A program made the position numbers and the translations under genes. A model generated the notes under the pieces. The model saw nothing but the letters and a program-made list of their open reading frames with translations, was not told the origin of the DNA and did not search any database. A stretch of DNA of 64,000 bases from Dasypus novemcinctus (lineage: Eukaryota; Chordata; Mammalia; Cingulata; Dasypodidae). Within the stretch, counting starts at the first letter, position 1, and every line of letters begins with the position of its first letter. This document shows, one piece after another, positions 11,871 through 23,034 of the stretch. Location: assembly GCF_030445035.2 (NCBI RefSeq), contig NC_080698.1:3913501-3977500 (forward strand), given 5' to 3'.

Positions 11871-12687
11871 GTTTGGCTACAATTATTTCTTTTCCTATAT
11901 TTGTGCTCTTTTGTGAGAGATGGGGTTTATTAACCTACTCTTTGAGTCTGGGCCAACCTTGTGACTTGTTTGACCAATAAAATGTGGCAGAAGGGATACA
12001 CCAATTTTGAAACTCATCCTCAAGAGGCCTTGCCCACTTCTGCTCTCTTGGGACCTTGCCCAGCTGCCACATGAACACGTATAAGGTAACTTGTGGGACT
12101 ATGAGAGGCCACATGTAAGAGAGCTGAGCGAGTCTACCTTCAAAGCAGAAATACCTTACAGCAATGCTCACACTATATCAATATATCGTTATCTATCTAC
12201 TTACTATTTCTGTGTCTAGTACCTGGCAGGGCATCTGGTGCATGGTAGGCTCCCATTAAATACCTGTTCAATAAATGAACAGCAAATACATGGTCTTTTA
12301 AGAGGTTTCTAACTAAAGCCTGGCAGATCCTAGCCCAGTTTCAGACAAGAGAGAAGTAAAATCGGTGTTTTGAGAGTTAGCCTGGTTACTCTGAATTTGT
12401 TTAGGTAACAAGGAACATGTCTATACTCGTTATCTCTTGGGGCCTGACCACCCCACAGCCCAGCCCTGTCTTGAGTCCTGAAATAACCCAATAATTTAAA
12501 GACCCTGACTAAGGATTTGGAGCAACAGAAATGGATATATTTGGAAAAAATCAAGATAGATAGATAGATAGATAGATCCTCATTTTATGCATTGAAAATA
12601 GAAAATATATAGGAATAATGAATGCTATGCCAAATGTGATAAAACTTTGTGTAGCATTAATCGTACAAACCTAAGCCCCCTTCACCC
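11871..12687. other. Non-genic stretch with MIR/L2 tail and GATA microsatellite
   Basis: No gene seen. Around 12185-12290, GTACCTGGCAGGGCATCTGG and CTGTTCAATAAATGAA resemble the 3' end of a MIR or L2 on the plus strand. A (GATA)n tract of nearly six units lies at 12555-12577. Confidence 0.55.
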
Positions 12688-14560
12688 ACACTGCCTTTAA
12701 AAAAAAAATTAGAGCAGTTGTAGGTTTACAAAAAAATCATGGGGAAAGTACAAAGTTCCCATATACCACCCCCCTTGTATTAGTGTGGTACCTTTGTTAT
12801 AACTGATGAAACAATATTGTTGTATTATTAACTATAGTCTATGTTAGGGTTCACTATTTTTTTTGTAGAGATTTAAGGTTTTTTAACTTCAAATCCTGTA
12901 ACATATACAACATAAAATTTTACATTTTATCCACTTTCAAATATATAGTTCCGAGGTGTTAATTACATTCACAATGGTGTGCCACAATCACCACCATCCA
13001 TTACCAAAAGTTTCCACCTCAGAGTCCCTGCCAATTAAGCATTAACTCTCCATTCCTCACCCTAAGCCAGCCCCTGTAACCTGTCTAGCTTCTGATTCTA
13101 TGAATTTGCATATTCTAATTATTTCATATCAGTGAGATCATACAGTATTTGTCCTTTTTGGTCTGGCTTATTTCATTCAACATTATGTTTTCAGGATTCA
13201 TGCATGTCATATCATGCATCAAAACATCATTCTTTTTTATGGCCAAATAAGATTCCATTGTATGTACATATCACATTTTGTTATCCATTCATCTGGATTG
13301 GATAATGAGTTGCTTCGACTTTTTGGTCATTGTAAATAATTGCTAGGAACATTAGCGTGCAAATTCCTGCTTTCAGTTCTTTTGGATATATGCCTAGAAG
13401 TGGGATTGTTGTGTCATATGTTAACCATATACTTAACTTTTTGACGAGCTGCCAAACTCATTTCCAGAGTGACTGCACCACCTTACATTCCCACCAAAAC
13501 TGAATTGAGTGTTCCTGTGACTCCACATCCTCTCCATTACTTGTTCTTTTCTGATTTTTCAATAGTAGCCATGCTAGTGGGTGTAAAATGGTACCTCATT
13601 GTGGTTTTTATTTGAATTTCCCTAATGGCTAATGATGTTGCACACCTTTTCATGTGCTTATTAGCCATTTGTATATCTCTTTTGGATAAATGTCTATGCA
13701 GTTCTTTTGCTCATTGTTCAGTTGGGTTATTTGTCTTTTTGTAGTGTTCTTTATATATTCTGGATATTAAATCCTTATCAGATAGATAAGGAAAAAGTCC
13801 TTCAATGCACAAAAGTTTTAATTTTTATGAAGTTCCATTTATCTATTTTGTTCTTTTATTGTTTGTGCTTTTGGTGTAGTCTCAGAAATTATTGCCTAAT
13901 GCAAGGTCCTGAAGATGTTTCCCTATGTTTTCTTCTAAGAATTTTATAGTTTTGTTTCTTATATTTAGGTCACTGATCCATTTTGAGATAATTTCTGTAT
14001 ATGGTGTGAGGTAGGGGTCACCTTCATTCTTTTGCATATGAATATCCAGTTTTCCCAGTACCATTTGTTGGACGAATTTTTCTTCCTCATTGAGTGGACT
14101 TGGCAACCTTGTCAAAAATCAATTGGCCATAGATGATTTCTGAACTCTCGGTATATATGTCTGTCCTTGTGCCAGTGCCACACTGCTTTGATTAATGTAG
14201 CTTTGTAATAGGTTTTGCAATCTGGATTTATTAGACTTCCAACTTTGTTCTTCTTTTTCAAAATGATTTTGGCTATTTGGGGTCCTTTACCCTTCCATGT
14301 GAAATTGATGGTTAGCATTTCCATTTCTGCAGTAAGGCTGTTGGAATTTTGATTGGGATTGTGTTATATCTGTAAGTTGCTTTGGATAGAACTGACATCT
14401 TAACAATATTTTGTCTTCCAATCTGTGATTATGGGATGTCTTTCCATATATTTAGGTCTTTTTAAATTTCTTTCAATGATGTGCATTTATTTGTTAAATT
14501 TAATTCTAAGTATTTTATTCTTCTTGATGCTATTGTAAATGGAGTTGTCTTGGAGTGTTC
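12688..14560 (-). mobile_element. 5'-truncated LINE-1, antisense
   Basis: The 3' end is at the A/T-rich edge near 12688. The L1 3' UTR follows, then ORF2 C-terminal pieces on the minus strand at 13882-14115 (LTPYTEIISKWISDLNIRNK and KFLEENIGKHLQDLALG) and 14112-14324 (GPQIAKIILKKKNKVGSL and YYKATLIKAVWHWHKDRHIY). These are ordered as in L1 ORF2p but lie in different frames. Truncated before the reverse-transcriptase core, so it cannot be active. Confidence 0.92.
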
Positions 14561-14615
14561 TACATGTCAGAGGGTAAGAGATATTGGTACAAGTCATATA
14601 AAAATGAAACTGCTG

Positions 14616-15085
14616 GGAAACGGATGTAGCTCAACCAATTTGGCTCCTGTCTACCATATAGGAGGTCCAGGGTTCGATGCCCAGGGCCTCCTGGTGAAGA
14701 TAAGCTCGCCCATACGGAGTGCCGGCCCATGCTGGAATGCCACCTCATGCGGGAGTACCCCCCTGCATGGGAATGCTGCCCAGTGTGGGAAAGCCACCCT
14801 GTGCAGGAGTGCTGGCCAGTGTGGAGAGCTGGCACAGCAAGATGACGCAACAAGAGACACAGAGGAGAGAAAATAACATGTAGCGGAACAGGGAGCTGAG
14901 GTGGTGCAAGAGAATAATCACCTCTCTCCCACTCTGGAAGGTCCCAGGATCAGTTCCCGGAGCCGCCTAATGAGAATACAAGCAGACACAGAAGAACATA
15001 CAGCGAATGGACACAGAGAGCAGACAACGGGGGGAATGGGGCAGCGGGGGAGAAATAAATAAAATAAATCTCTGAAAAATAAAAA
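14616..15085 (+). mobile_element. DAS-type SINE, long composite form
   Basis: Head GGAAACGGATGTAGCTCAAC, then a body with several degenerate repeats of a phrase like 'catgcgggaatgc' at 14720-14830, a middle segment after GAGAGAAAATAAC and a second B-box-like part, then ACAGCGAATGGACACAGAGA and an A-rich tail. Flanked by a perfect 10-bp duplication, GAAACTGCTG, at 14606-14615 and 15086-15095. It resembles the copy at 61873. Confidence 0.93.
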
Positions 15086-15095
15086 GAAACTGCTG

Positions 15096-15512
15096 AGTTA
15101 AATAGGGTAAGTCTGAGTATACTGTGTTGGCAGGACATTGCAAGGTTTGGAGAAGAGGTGAAGTCCTTGCTGCAGTGACTTACCGTAATGATGATGTAGC
15201 TATGGAAGGAGAGAAACAACCCTGGTTGGTGAGGAGAGAATACCTTCAACTCCAGGAAGTCAGGGGTGGATGGAGGCCTGTTCATCAGTCTCAGCAGATG
15301 TCTGCCAGCATCTGACTAATTTAACCCAGACTTCTACCACCACCTTCAACTTGACCCCTGGCCAACACTCTAAATATAAAAAGTCTCCAAAACTATCCAA
15401 CAGCCACTGACTTCAGAAGGGATCAGCCGCTACTTGAAAGGACAGAACAAGATTGGCCCTCTGGACACTGATATGATTCCCTTTAGCCTCATCCTGTAAT
15501 TGTTGGGCTGTT
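15096..15512. other. Unassigned sequence upstream of ERV envelope remnant
   Basis: No gene, SINE or L1 recognised. It may be decayed retroviral sequence belonging to the envelope fragment that follows, but nothing in it shows this. Confidence 0.35.
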
Positions 15513-15807
15513 TTGAATATTTTTCACAGACTACCAGTTGTTCTAAACTCTTCTAGCATGATTGGTAATGGCAGTTGTGTTGCCCTGAATTTCCTGCCAG
15601 CCGCTGCAGGTGAGGTACGTGCCACTGCCAACACTTCTTGCTGTATCTGGATTAATGACATAGCTGGTTTGGCTACAGATGGGGGTCCTGGCTGTGGCTG
15701 TCCTCCAGGTGGGCCTGATTATCTTGTTCAGTGTTGCCCAAGACAAATGTAGTGGATTTGTACTGCTATCAGTGGCACATGCAGTGGCCCTGCTGCTGAG
15801 AACTCTT
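15513..15807 (+). pseudogene. Endogenous retrovirus envelope (TM subunit) remnant
   Basis: An ORF at 15513-15752 carries a stretch like the ectodomain of a gammaretrovirus-type transmembrane envelope subunit. ALNFLPAA sits where the heptad and immunosuppressive-like region ends, followed by ANTSCCIWIND. In this family a CX6CC motif is expected, but the first cysteine position reads arginine (VRATANTSCC), so the disulphide-bonding motif is broken. A hydrophobic membrane-anchor-like segment follows in another frame and ends at a stop near 15807. Surface subunit, pol and gag were not found nearby. It is an old, non-functional fragment. The family assignment is by motif only and a match search would settle it. 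Confidence 0.6.
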
Positions 15808-16103
15808 AGCTGTTAGTGTGGAGGGTTGGAGGGTGGTGCTGTGAGGGCATGGCTCTGCGCTGGTGATCTTGCACATTATACAGAGGCTCCCCGGCCAAGG
15901 TTTGGACTGTAGCCAGTTTGGGGTCCTGTGGGGGGCCATCATAAGACGGTTTCTCATCGCCTCCCAGGTTCTGGTGGTCCGAGGCCTTTGGCCAGCCCTC
16001 TCAGAATACAGCTGCAGAGCATAATGGCTTAGCAGCAGGCTCGGGTGGGTTCCTCGGCAGAGGGGAGGACACAACTTCATTCTGCAGTCATCCAGTCCCC
16101 CCT
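15808..16103. other. Unassigned sequence after ERV envelope remnant
   Basis: GC-moderate sequence without a recognised repeat. By position it could be retroviral 3' sequence. The 139-codon antisense ORF across it (15769-16188) runs into SINE sequence and has no domain. Confidence 0.35.
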
Positions 16104-16330
16104 TTTTTATTTTTTTTGAGGTCCTGGGCGCCAGAGATTGAACCTGGGACTTCGTATATGGGGAGCCAAGGCTCAAACACTGAACCACATCAGCTCCCCT
16201 GGCTTGGTTTTTTCATTTTGTTTTGCTTGTTGGTTTGTTTGTTTGTTTTCCAGGAGGCACTGGAAACCAAACCTGGGATCTTCCATGTGGGAACCAGATG
16301 CTCAACTGCTCAAGCCACATCCACTCCCCC
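16104..16330 (-). mobile_element. DAS-type SINE (short dimeric form)
   Basis: Antisense copy of the same dimer seen at 8089: GCGCCAGAGATTGAACCTGG, a TTGTTTGTTTG linker, then TGGAAACCAAACCTGGGATC and the complement of a GGAGTGGATGTGGCTTGAGC head near 16315-16328. Confidence 0.85.
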
Positions 16331-16748
16331 CTTTTATTTTTTATTTAAAGATTTATTTATTTCTCTCCCCTTCCCCGCCCCCCAAGTTGTCTGCTCTGTG
16401 TCCATTCACTGTATGTTCTTCTGTGACCGCTTCTATCCTTATCAGCAGCACCCGGAATCTGTGTTTCTTTTTGTTGCATCATCTTGCTGTATCAGCTTTC
16501 CATGCGTGCAGCGCCATTCCTGGGCAGGCTGCACTTTTTTCATGCTGGGCGGCTCTCCTTACAGGGCGCACTCCTTGCGCATGGGGCTCCCCTACGGGGG
16601 GGACACCCCTGCGTGGCACGGCACTCCTTGTGCACATCAGCTCTGCGAATGGGCCAGCTGCACATGGGTCAAGGAGGCCTGGGGTTTGAACCGCAGACCT
16701 CCCATGTGATAGGCAGATGCCCTAACCACTGGGCCAAGTCCGCTTCCA
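16331..16748 (-). mobile_element. DAS-type SINE, full length
   Basis: Antisense copy. The tail is AAGATTTATTTATTTCTCTC at the left, TGTCCATTCACTGTATGTTC is the conserved word, the GC-rich body follows, and the head complement GGGCCAAGTCCGCTTCC is at the right. It abuts the dimeric copy at its left. ORFs up to 197 codons through these two SINEs are by-products of the repeats. Confidence 0.92.
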
Positions 16749-17415
16749 TCCCCCTTTTTTGATATCACACTTTGTGATGTATAGGACGAGGACGTGGGGA
16801 GTGGAATGTTTAACTATTCTTTCTTTTGCTGTCCATGTAAGTAATAAATTGTATGAATCCAAAAGTGGCTTATTGCCTCTTTATTGGCCAAATCAGTCAG
16901 GCCTTGACCTGGCTTGTGTTGTATGCTTAATGGAAAGAACAGTGCAGAGTAAAAATATGGCTAAATATAATAGACTATCTATCCCGCTCCTCTGTCGTTT
17001 TCTCAAAGTTTTGAAACAAAACACTTATCAGAACTATACGAGCCCTTCCCTCTGGTGGACCAAGACTTGCTCAGTTAACTTGAACCCTTGTAATTGTTTT
17101 GTCACCCGTCCAGTGTCTTCGTCTTGTCCCCAAGAAAATCCTGGGAGCTTTGTTGTATGTTCCGCCTACCTGGTGACCCTCACCAGGTCAGAGTCACGGC
17201 CTTCTTCTCAACACTCCCAGCATCAACTAGTGTCCATTCACAGACTCCTCCAGCACCCTCCTACAAGCAGACGGACAAAGCTGGGAGCCCCTCTGTCTCC
17301 TGGGCCCTGTCGCCTGGAAGCTCCGGCTAACTGGGGACCTGTAGCATCTGAGCCTGTGGATGTGAATTCTTGGAAAGCAGGCATCTCCCCTCCATGGTCA
17401 CCCCGCTTCCAAGTT
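16749..17415 (+). mobile_element. Possible ERV LTR 3' part
   Basis: CTGTCCATGTAAGTAATAAA, then TTGTATGAATCC and a following T-rich region, resembles the R/U5 part of a retroviral LTR with its polyadenylation signal at about 16844. It lies downstream of the envelope remnant, where a 3' LTR is expected. Edges and target duplication are not visible and the SINEs between them obscure the link. The 219-codon ORF at 16759-17418 has no recognised domain. Confidence 0.35.
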
Positions 17416-17512
17416 TAAGCTCTGGAGCGCATGTGGCTTAAGCGGTTGAGAGCCTGCTTCCCACCTGGGAGGTCCAGGGTTGGGTTCCCAGGCCAGGTAC
17501 CTCAAAAAAGGA
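17416..17512 (+). mobile_element. DAS-type SINE monomer fragment
   Basis: Only the tRNA-like head remains: GGAGCGCATGTGGCTTAAGC, CCCACCTGGGAGGTCCAGGG and a B-box-like GGGTTGGGTTCCC. A short A-rich tail follows. It lies at the upstream edge of the CpG island. Confidence 0.75.
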
Positions 17513-17991
17513 GTTTCACCTCCGTAGGCAAGCCGTCCTCCCTTCCTTGGGTCTTAGGAGGCGGGATAGCATAGGGACCTGAGGAGGTGGGCTGAAAACC
17601 CAGTGGCTTACACACACACCACCTGGGAGGAACTGTGGGGACAGCCTCCGCCTGCTGACTCGGACAGGGTGACAAGCAGCTGTCAGGTGGCGGCGCTCCC
17701 GCCCGCAGCCCTGGTCAGCACGTGCCAGCGACGCCGGCCCTCGGCGGAGAGAGGACCAGACGGCGGCAGACGCCCTCGAGGCCCAGCAGGGCGGGGCAGC
17801 GAGCCCCGAGGAGGTTCCCGCCGCGTCCCGAGCGCCCCCTCCAGCCAGGTCACCCTGGCCCCGGCGACCGCCAGCCAAGCCCCGGCCGCCCAGAGGGCGC
17901 CAGCGCCCACCTCGGCGTCTCTCAGGAGAGCACGTGCTCCTCGCCCACCCGCGGCGCTCCTCAGCTTCCCTCAGCGACACGGCCCAGAGCC

Positions 17992-18046
17992 AGACGCCCG
18001 CGGCGTTCCCCTCAGACGCCCGCGGCGTTCCCCTCAGACGCCCGCG
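17992..18046. repeat. 22-bp tandem repeat, 2.5 copies
   Basis: Unit AGACGCCCGCGGCGTTCCCC plus TC at 17992-18013, an identical copy at 18014-18035, and a partial third copy to 18046. It lies in the CpG island. Confidence 0.9.
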
Positions 18047-18368
18047 TTCAACCCAGAAATGCACCCGTCAATTTCCCTTTTTCAGTACATATTCCTGGAC
18101 AAAGACCCTGGCCCACGAGGCGCCAGGCGGACGCCGGGGCCCGGTGGCTGCGCGAGGACAACGCGCCCTCCAGGGACGCGCGACCAAAACCCGGGCGACG
18201 CGGGGCTGCGGCAAGCGGGCGGGGCCGCGCGGCGGACGCAGGGGCCGGAGACCCCGCGGCGGGCTCGGGACCCCGCGGCGGGCAGGGGGCTCTGCGGGCG
18301 GGGCGGGGCCACAGAGACGGCGCCTCGGCGGCCTAGAGCAGCCCGGCCCGCGGGCGCTGCCCTTGCGC

Positions 18369-18420
18369 GGGCGTGCGGGGGGCCCGGGGGGCGCGGGCGT
18401 GCGGGGGGCCCGGGGGGCGC
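18369..18420. repeat. 26-bp perfect tandem duplication
   Basis: Two identical 26-bp units at 18369-18394 and 18395-18420, each beginning GGGCGTGCGGGGGGCCCGGG. It is extremely G-rich on the plus strand, so G-quadruplex formation or an assembly problem is possible. Confidence 0.85.
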
Positions 18421-19464
18421 GGGCCGAAGCTCCGCCCGGCAGGCCCCGGCGCTCAGCGCGCCCCGCGGCGCGGGCGTTAGGCCTGGTCGCGGCGGGGAGC
18501 GGCGGCGCGCGGCCGGGAAGTCGGGGTCCAGCCCAGAGCGGAGGCCCCGGAGGGCGGCGCGGGCGGACGCGGGGCCGGCGGGGCAGCGAGGAGGCGCGTC
18601 GCCCGGGCGGCTGTGTTGGGGGGGCCCTGAGATGAGCCGAGTGTGCGCGCGCGGCGCGGGGCTGCGGGCTCGGGGCCGCCGTGTGGTGAGGAAGGGGCTG
18701 CCTGCTCAGCTGACGGTGGGCGCGGGGCTCGGGGGTGGCCGGAGGCCCCGGGCGGGTAGGCGGGTCCCCGTGATGAGCGGGAGGAGGCGAGCAGCGGCAG
18801 GCTCCAGCAGAGAGGGATTCGGGGGCCACGCAGGCCGGGGCGGGGGCCAGAAAGGGGGTCGGCGTGTTCTGGAGAGCGTGTGGGGGCGGAGTAAAGTCAG
18901 AGTTAGGGTCTGTCCTGTTGAGTGCCGTCTCCAGGGCAACCCGAGTGCTCCGAGGACCCCTCAGCTGCCCATTCGGCTGGTGGTGATGACGGGGAGGGAC
19001 GAGGAAGGGGTCTACACGGGCAGCGGGGGTGGCGGGAGTGAGGCCAGAAGACAGCGCCGCGTGCTGTCCAGGGGGCTGGGCTGCGTCTGCAGCCTGGACC
19101 TGGGGAAGCTCCCCTCAGCCGTGGGTCCCTCTCCTGTAAAACAGGCCTCAGAACCCCCCTGAGGAGGCCTGCTTGGCCAGCGCTGATAGGCCCGACCGCA
19201 GCCTCGCTGTAAAGTGTGCTGCGCAGGCTCGACGAACGGGAGTTGCTCTTGTTGTCCAGGGTTGGTGGCCCCTGGAGGAGGACACGTTGTGAAGAAGGAT
19301 CTAGAAAACAGGTGGTTCTTTTGGGTGTAGAGATGAAAAGAGAGGGCTTTGCAGAGGCTCGTGAAAAAGATGAGCGGATGTTTGCTGAAATAAAGAAGAG
19401 GCATGAGAAAATTGATGCGTGACCCTTATGTCGTCTCCAAGGAGGGGGCAGCGTCTTCTGCTGA

Positions 19465-19992
<528 letters not shown>

Positions 19993-20321
19993 TGAGGCCA
20001 AATATGTCATGCAGGTGGCTGAACTTGAGAGCTCTAAGGGAGAGAACGAGGAAGCTCAGTTCCTCCGCGAGTACAATCGTCCATGTGCTCGCTCAAAATG
20101 TTACCGCGCACCTCTTACTCTATTTGTCAATTTCCAGACCTTTGTAAGCCTCCTTTCCCCTGGGTCTCCTGCCCCTTACCCTGGGCTTTTCTCTTTGTTT
20201 CTTCTCGCCCTAGTTATTTCCCTTCTTTCCTCTCCTGACCCTGAAGACACAGACCTGGGAGGACCTGGGATTGCGTGCAGCCCCATTCACCTGCCTGCCC
20301 CATTTCCTTCCCCTCAAGCAG

Positions 20322-20430
20322 CATTTCCATTTCCCAAACCAGCCCTGATTTCCCAGCTGGAGCGATGGGAGACACCTTGGAGCTTAGTGCCTCAGGGAGC
20401 TCTGGATGGGCCCAAAGGACATCCCCTCGG
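20322..20430 (+). pseudogene. KRAB-B box exon of gene A (first copy)
   Basis: Acceptor CCTCAAGCAG, donor GGTGAGTG. In the phase left by KRAB-A it reads AFPFPKPALISQLERWETPW, the KRAB-B pattern (KP...SQLE...PW). It is 109 bp long, which leaves phase 2, whereas the C2H2 exon needs phase 1. Either one base was gained here or this exon is not spliced to that exon. Confidence 0.8.
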
Positions 20431-20779
20431 GTGAGTGAGGGCACGTGCAGGTCATCTGCCAGTTTCCTTGTCTTGATCTTTAAAATGTAATAGGTACATG
20501 TTCTCCTAACCAGGGCTGTAGACACCAGGGGATTCCCTTTTTCATCTTTGCTTCCATGGTTTTTCATCTTGAGCCTTCGTTTGATTCTCCTGCCCTCTCC
20601 TGGCTCTTCTCTGTGCCATCTCCAGTCACCTCTCTTGCCTCCTCTGCCCTTCCCGTCATGGCCACCATTTATCCTTATCCCCTGACTTTCCTGTTTACTC
20701 CCTTAACTGAAGTGGATTCTCTGCTTCTTTGGCCTGCTTAGAAGTCCTCCAGCAGAAGATTTGGCCTCTGCCCTTTGGG

Positions 20780-20870
20780 GTTACGTGGCCGTCTTTATCA
20801 GTAGGAATGAAGAGGTCTTGCTAGTGCTCAGTCAAATAGCTCCTGTTCCTCAGGAATTGGTGGGGAAAGC
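20780..20870 (+). pseudogene. Possible relic of a second KRAB-A box
   Basis: One frame reads YVAVFISRNEEVLLVLSQIA, resembling the DVAVYFS...EEW...LL...Q core of KRAB-A, located between the two KRAB-B-like exons. There is no clean donor at the expected place and no LYRDVM segment. It may be chance similarity. Confidence 0.2.
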
Positions 20871-21734
20871 CCTGGGATTCCTTTGGACCAATTTCAGACC
20901 TTCCTGCTCCTAGTTTCATAGTGAGAATCGTGTGCCTTCAATTCCCCATTCTCACAGTTTGTTTCCATATTAAGGTACTTTTGATCACAAGTAACAAAAA
21001 ATCTGACTCAAAACTGGCTTACACAATAAAGAGCAATTTACTATTTCTTGTAACTGGGAAGTCCACTGGTAGGGTAGGCGACAGGTAAAGTTTGATCAGA
21101 ATTCCAGTGTCTGCTCTTCTTTGTCTCCTTGTATGTTAGCCTTGTCCACCGTCTGGCTCCTCTCATGGTTATAAGGTAATTGGTATTTGTACCCAGGACT
21201 TTTCCTGTTCATTCTTCATACCTAGGAGGAGTAACTGGGCAGGCCTTCCTCCACCTTTAACCCTTGCAAATCAGAGTCTCAGGTATTACTCTAATGGACC
21301 ATCTGAAGTCATATGCCAGCTCTAAATCAATCAGTCACATGGCCAGAATAATGCTATGTACCCACTGGCTTGGCCTGGATCCCTGAACCAGTCTCTGTAG
21401 TGAGTGAGATGGGATTCATTAACTTGGTTTGCTTAGATCAGTCGGGGCTACCTAGTTGCTTGGGAGGAGACAACCACACATCCTCTTTACTCTTTCAGGA
21501 TCTCAGTGCTTACCCCTACCCCCCCATCAAGCAGAGGAATTTCTCATCTTTTCTTTTGGCAGAAAACCAACAACTAAATTATTTCTTGAGCAAAACCCCA
21601 ACTCCCTAACTTGCAGCAAACCTCCTTGGAGCACATCTGTCCCTACTCAAAGTCCACTTTTGTTTTGAATTCAGTTGAATTCTCAGGGAACCCACAGTGC
21701 CTAGCTTCAGCAACATAAAATGTTATTTGGAGGG

Positions 21735-22241
21735 TGTATTAGTCAGCCAAAAGAGTGCTGATGCAAAATACCAGAAATTGGTTAGTTTTTATAAAGGGTA
21801 TTTATTTGGGGTAGGAGCTTACAGATACTAGGCCGTAAAGCATAAGTTACTTCCCTCACCAAAGTCTATTTGGAACAAAATGGCTGCTGACATCTGTGAG
21901 GGTTCAGGCTTCCTGGGTTCCTACGTTCCTGGGGCTTGCTTTACTGTGGCTTCAAGGATCCTTCCTTCCTGGGGCTGGCTTCTCTTTCTTCTGCGTGCTG
22001 ACTTCCCAGCGCTATAGTTTAAGTCTTCAGCATCAAACTCCAAAATCAAAACAACAACATTAAAAGCCCTTGCATCAAAAGCTCTAACTCTGTCCTTTGC
22101 CATGTCTTTTATCTTTTACACGCTAATGACATGGCCCAATTAAAGCCCTACTCATAACTCAATCATGCCCAGGTACAGATCAGATTACAAGCATAATCCA
22201 ATATTTCTTTTGGAATTCATCGATTATATCAAACTGCTACA
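21735..22241 (-). mobile_element. Solo LTR, MaLR-like
   Basis: A 507-bp block starts TGTATTAGTCAGCC and ends CTGCTACA on the plus strand. On the minus strand it therefore runs TGTAGCAGTTTG to CTGACTAATACA, the terminal pattern of MaLR-type LTRs. A perfect 5-bp duplication, GAGGG, flanks it (21730-21734 and 22242-22246), as expected of ERVL/MaLR integration. It is a single LTR without internal sequence, in the intron of gene A. Confidence 0.85.
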
Positions 22242-22931
22242 GAGGGTATAGAATTGGTCTGTTTCTTTTGAGACTTTGGATGGCAGTTAAAAAGAGACAG
22301 ATTTTAACTCACTTGAAGAAGAGCTTATTAGGGTGGACCTTTGAGAATAGAGTGTCTGTCAGTAGAGTAAGGAGTGGCTTTGAAGCCATTTCTTATGGAG
22401 AACATAGACCCATCTTTGGACTGCTGCAAATCCTTTGTGGAATAGAGATCTCGATAGAAAGGGAGGAAACTTAAGGTTGTGTTTTCTTGCTGTAGCCTGC
22501 CTAGACAGAGAACGTTCTCAGGTACAGCTCTTTGCATCTCCATTGATCCTGAATCTTTTTCTGTGTCAACTGGCTTTCACTTTCTAGGGGCAGGTAGAAA
22601 AGAGGCCTTACTCCTTATGACTGAAGAAGGTCCAAGAAGCTTGTGTGGGAGGATGAATTAAAGAGAACTTGGTTAAGTTTCTTTCCCAATTCTTCTATTT
22701 CTACTTCTTGATAGTTTAAAGTGAGATTTTGTTTCTTTAAGAGTTGATGAAATTGTAACTTCCCTGTAACTCTATTTTCTATCCTTTATATTATTGTCCC
22801 CTTCAAGTTTCGGATCATCTGTGTTACCAACGCCCACCCTCATTCTCTCCCTGCTGCTGCCATCTCTACTTCTTCCTATTGGACCCGACTTTTCAACTGA
22901 GCTGGCCTTGTTTGTGTCTTGACCTTGACAG

Positions 22932-23034
22932 GAGATCCATTTCTAAAGCCTGCTAGGAGCTCCCAGCTTGGAGCAGGTTGAAGAGCCACTGAATCTGAAA
23001 CTACAAGGAGTGGGTCCAAGCCTCATTGGTACTG
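22932..23034 (+). pseudogene. Second KRAB-B-like exon of gene A
   Basis: Acceptor CTTGACAG, donor GGTAAGTG. In phase 1 it reads GDPFLKPARSSQL, and after one extra G it continues EQVEEPLNLKLQGVGPSL, the KRAB-B pattern KP...SQLEQ.EEP. Without the extra base it would be 102 bp and hand phase 1 to the C2H2 exon at 24001, which is the phase that exon needs. This makes it the best partner of the finger exon. The insertion disables it. Confidence 0.75.

Larger units (their letters stand above)
17640..19150 (+). promoter_or_regulatory. CpG island, probable promoter of KRAB-ZNF gene A
   Basis: About 1.5 kb of dense, undepleted CpG in an otherwise AT-rich window, with several GC-box-like words. The first exon of gene A should lie here, about 0.5-2 kb before the KRAB-A exon, which is normal spacing for this family. 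I could not fix the transcription start or a first-exon donor. Two short tandem repeats lie inside it. The 519-codon ORF across it (17603-19162) reflects high GC content, not a protein. Confidence 0.75.

Noticed and set aside
12555-12577. (GATA)n tract as a regulatory element
   Set aside because: A short simple repeat with no other context; treated as an ordinary microsatellite.
16116-16709. 197- and 183-codon ORFs
   Set aside because: They run through two DAS SINE copies. Similar peptide strings appear wherever the SINE occurs (for example 41272-41722 and 56153-56512).
16759-17418. 219-codon ORF as a gene
   Set aside because: No recognised domain, no exon signals, and the left half overlaps probable LTR sequence.
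17603-19162. 519-codon ORF on the plus strand
   Set aside because: It lies wholly in a CpG island where stop codons are rare. Composition is Arg/Gly/Ala/Pro-rich with no domain, and other frames and the minus strand are also open.
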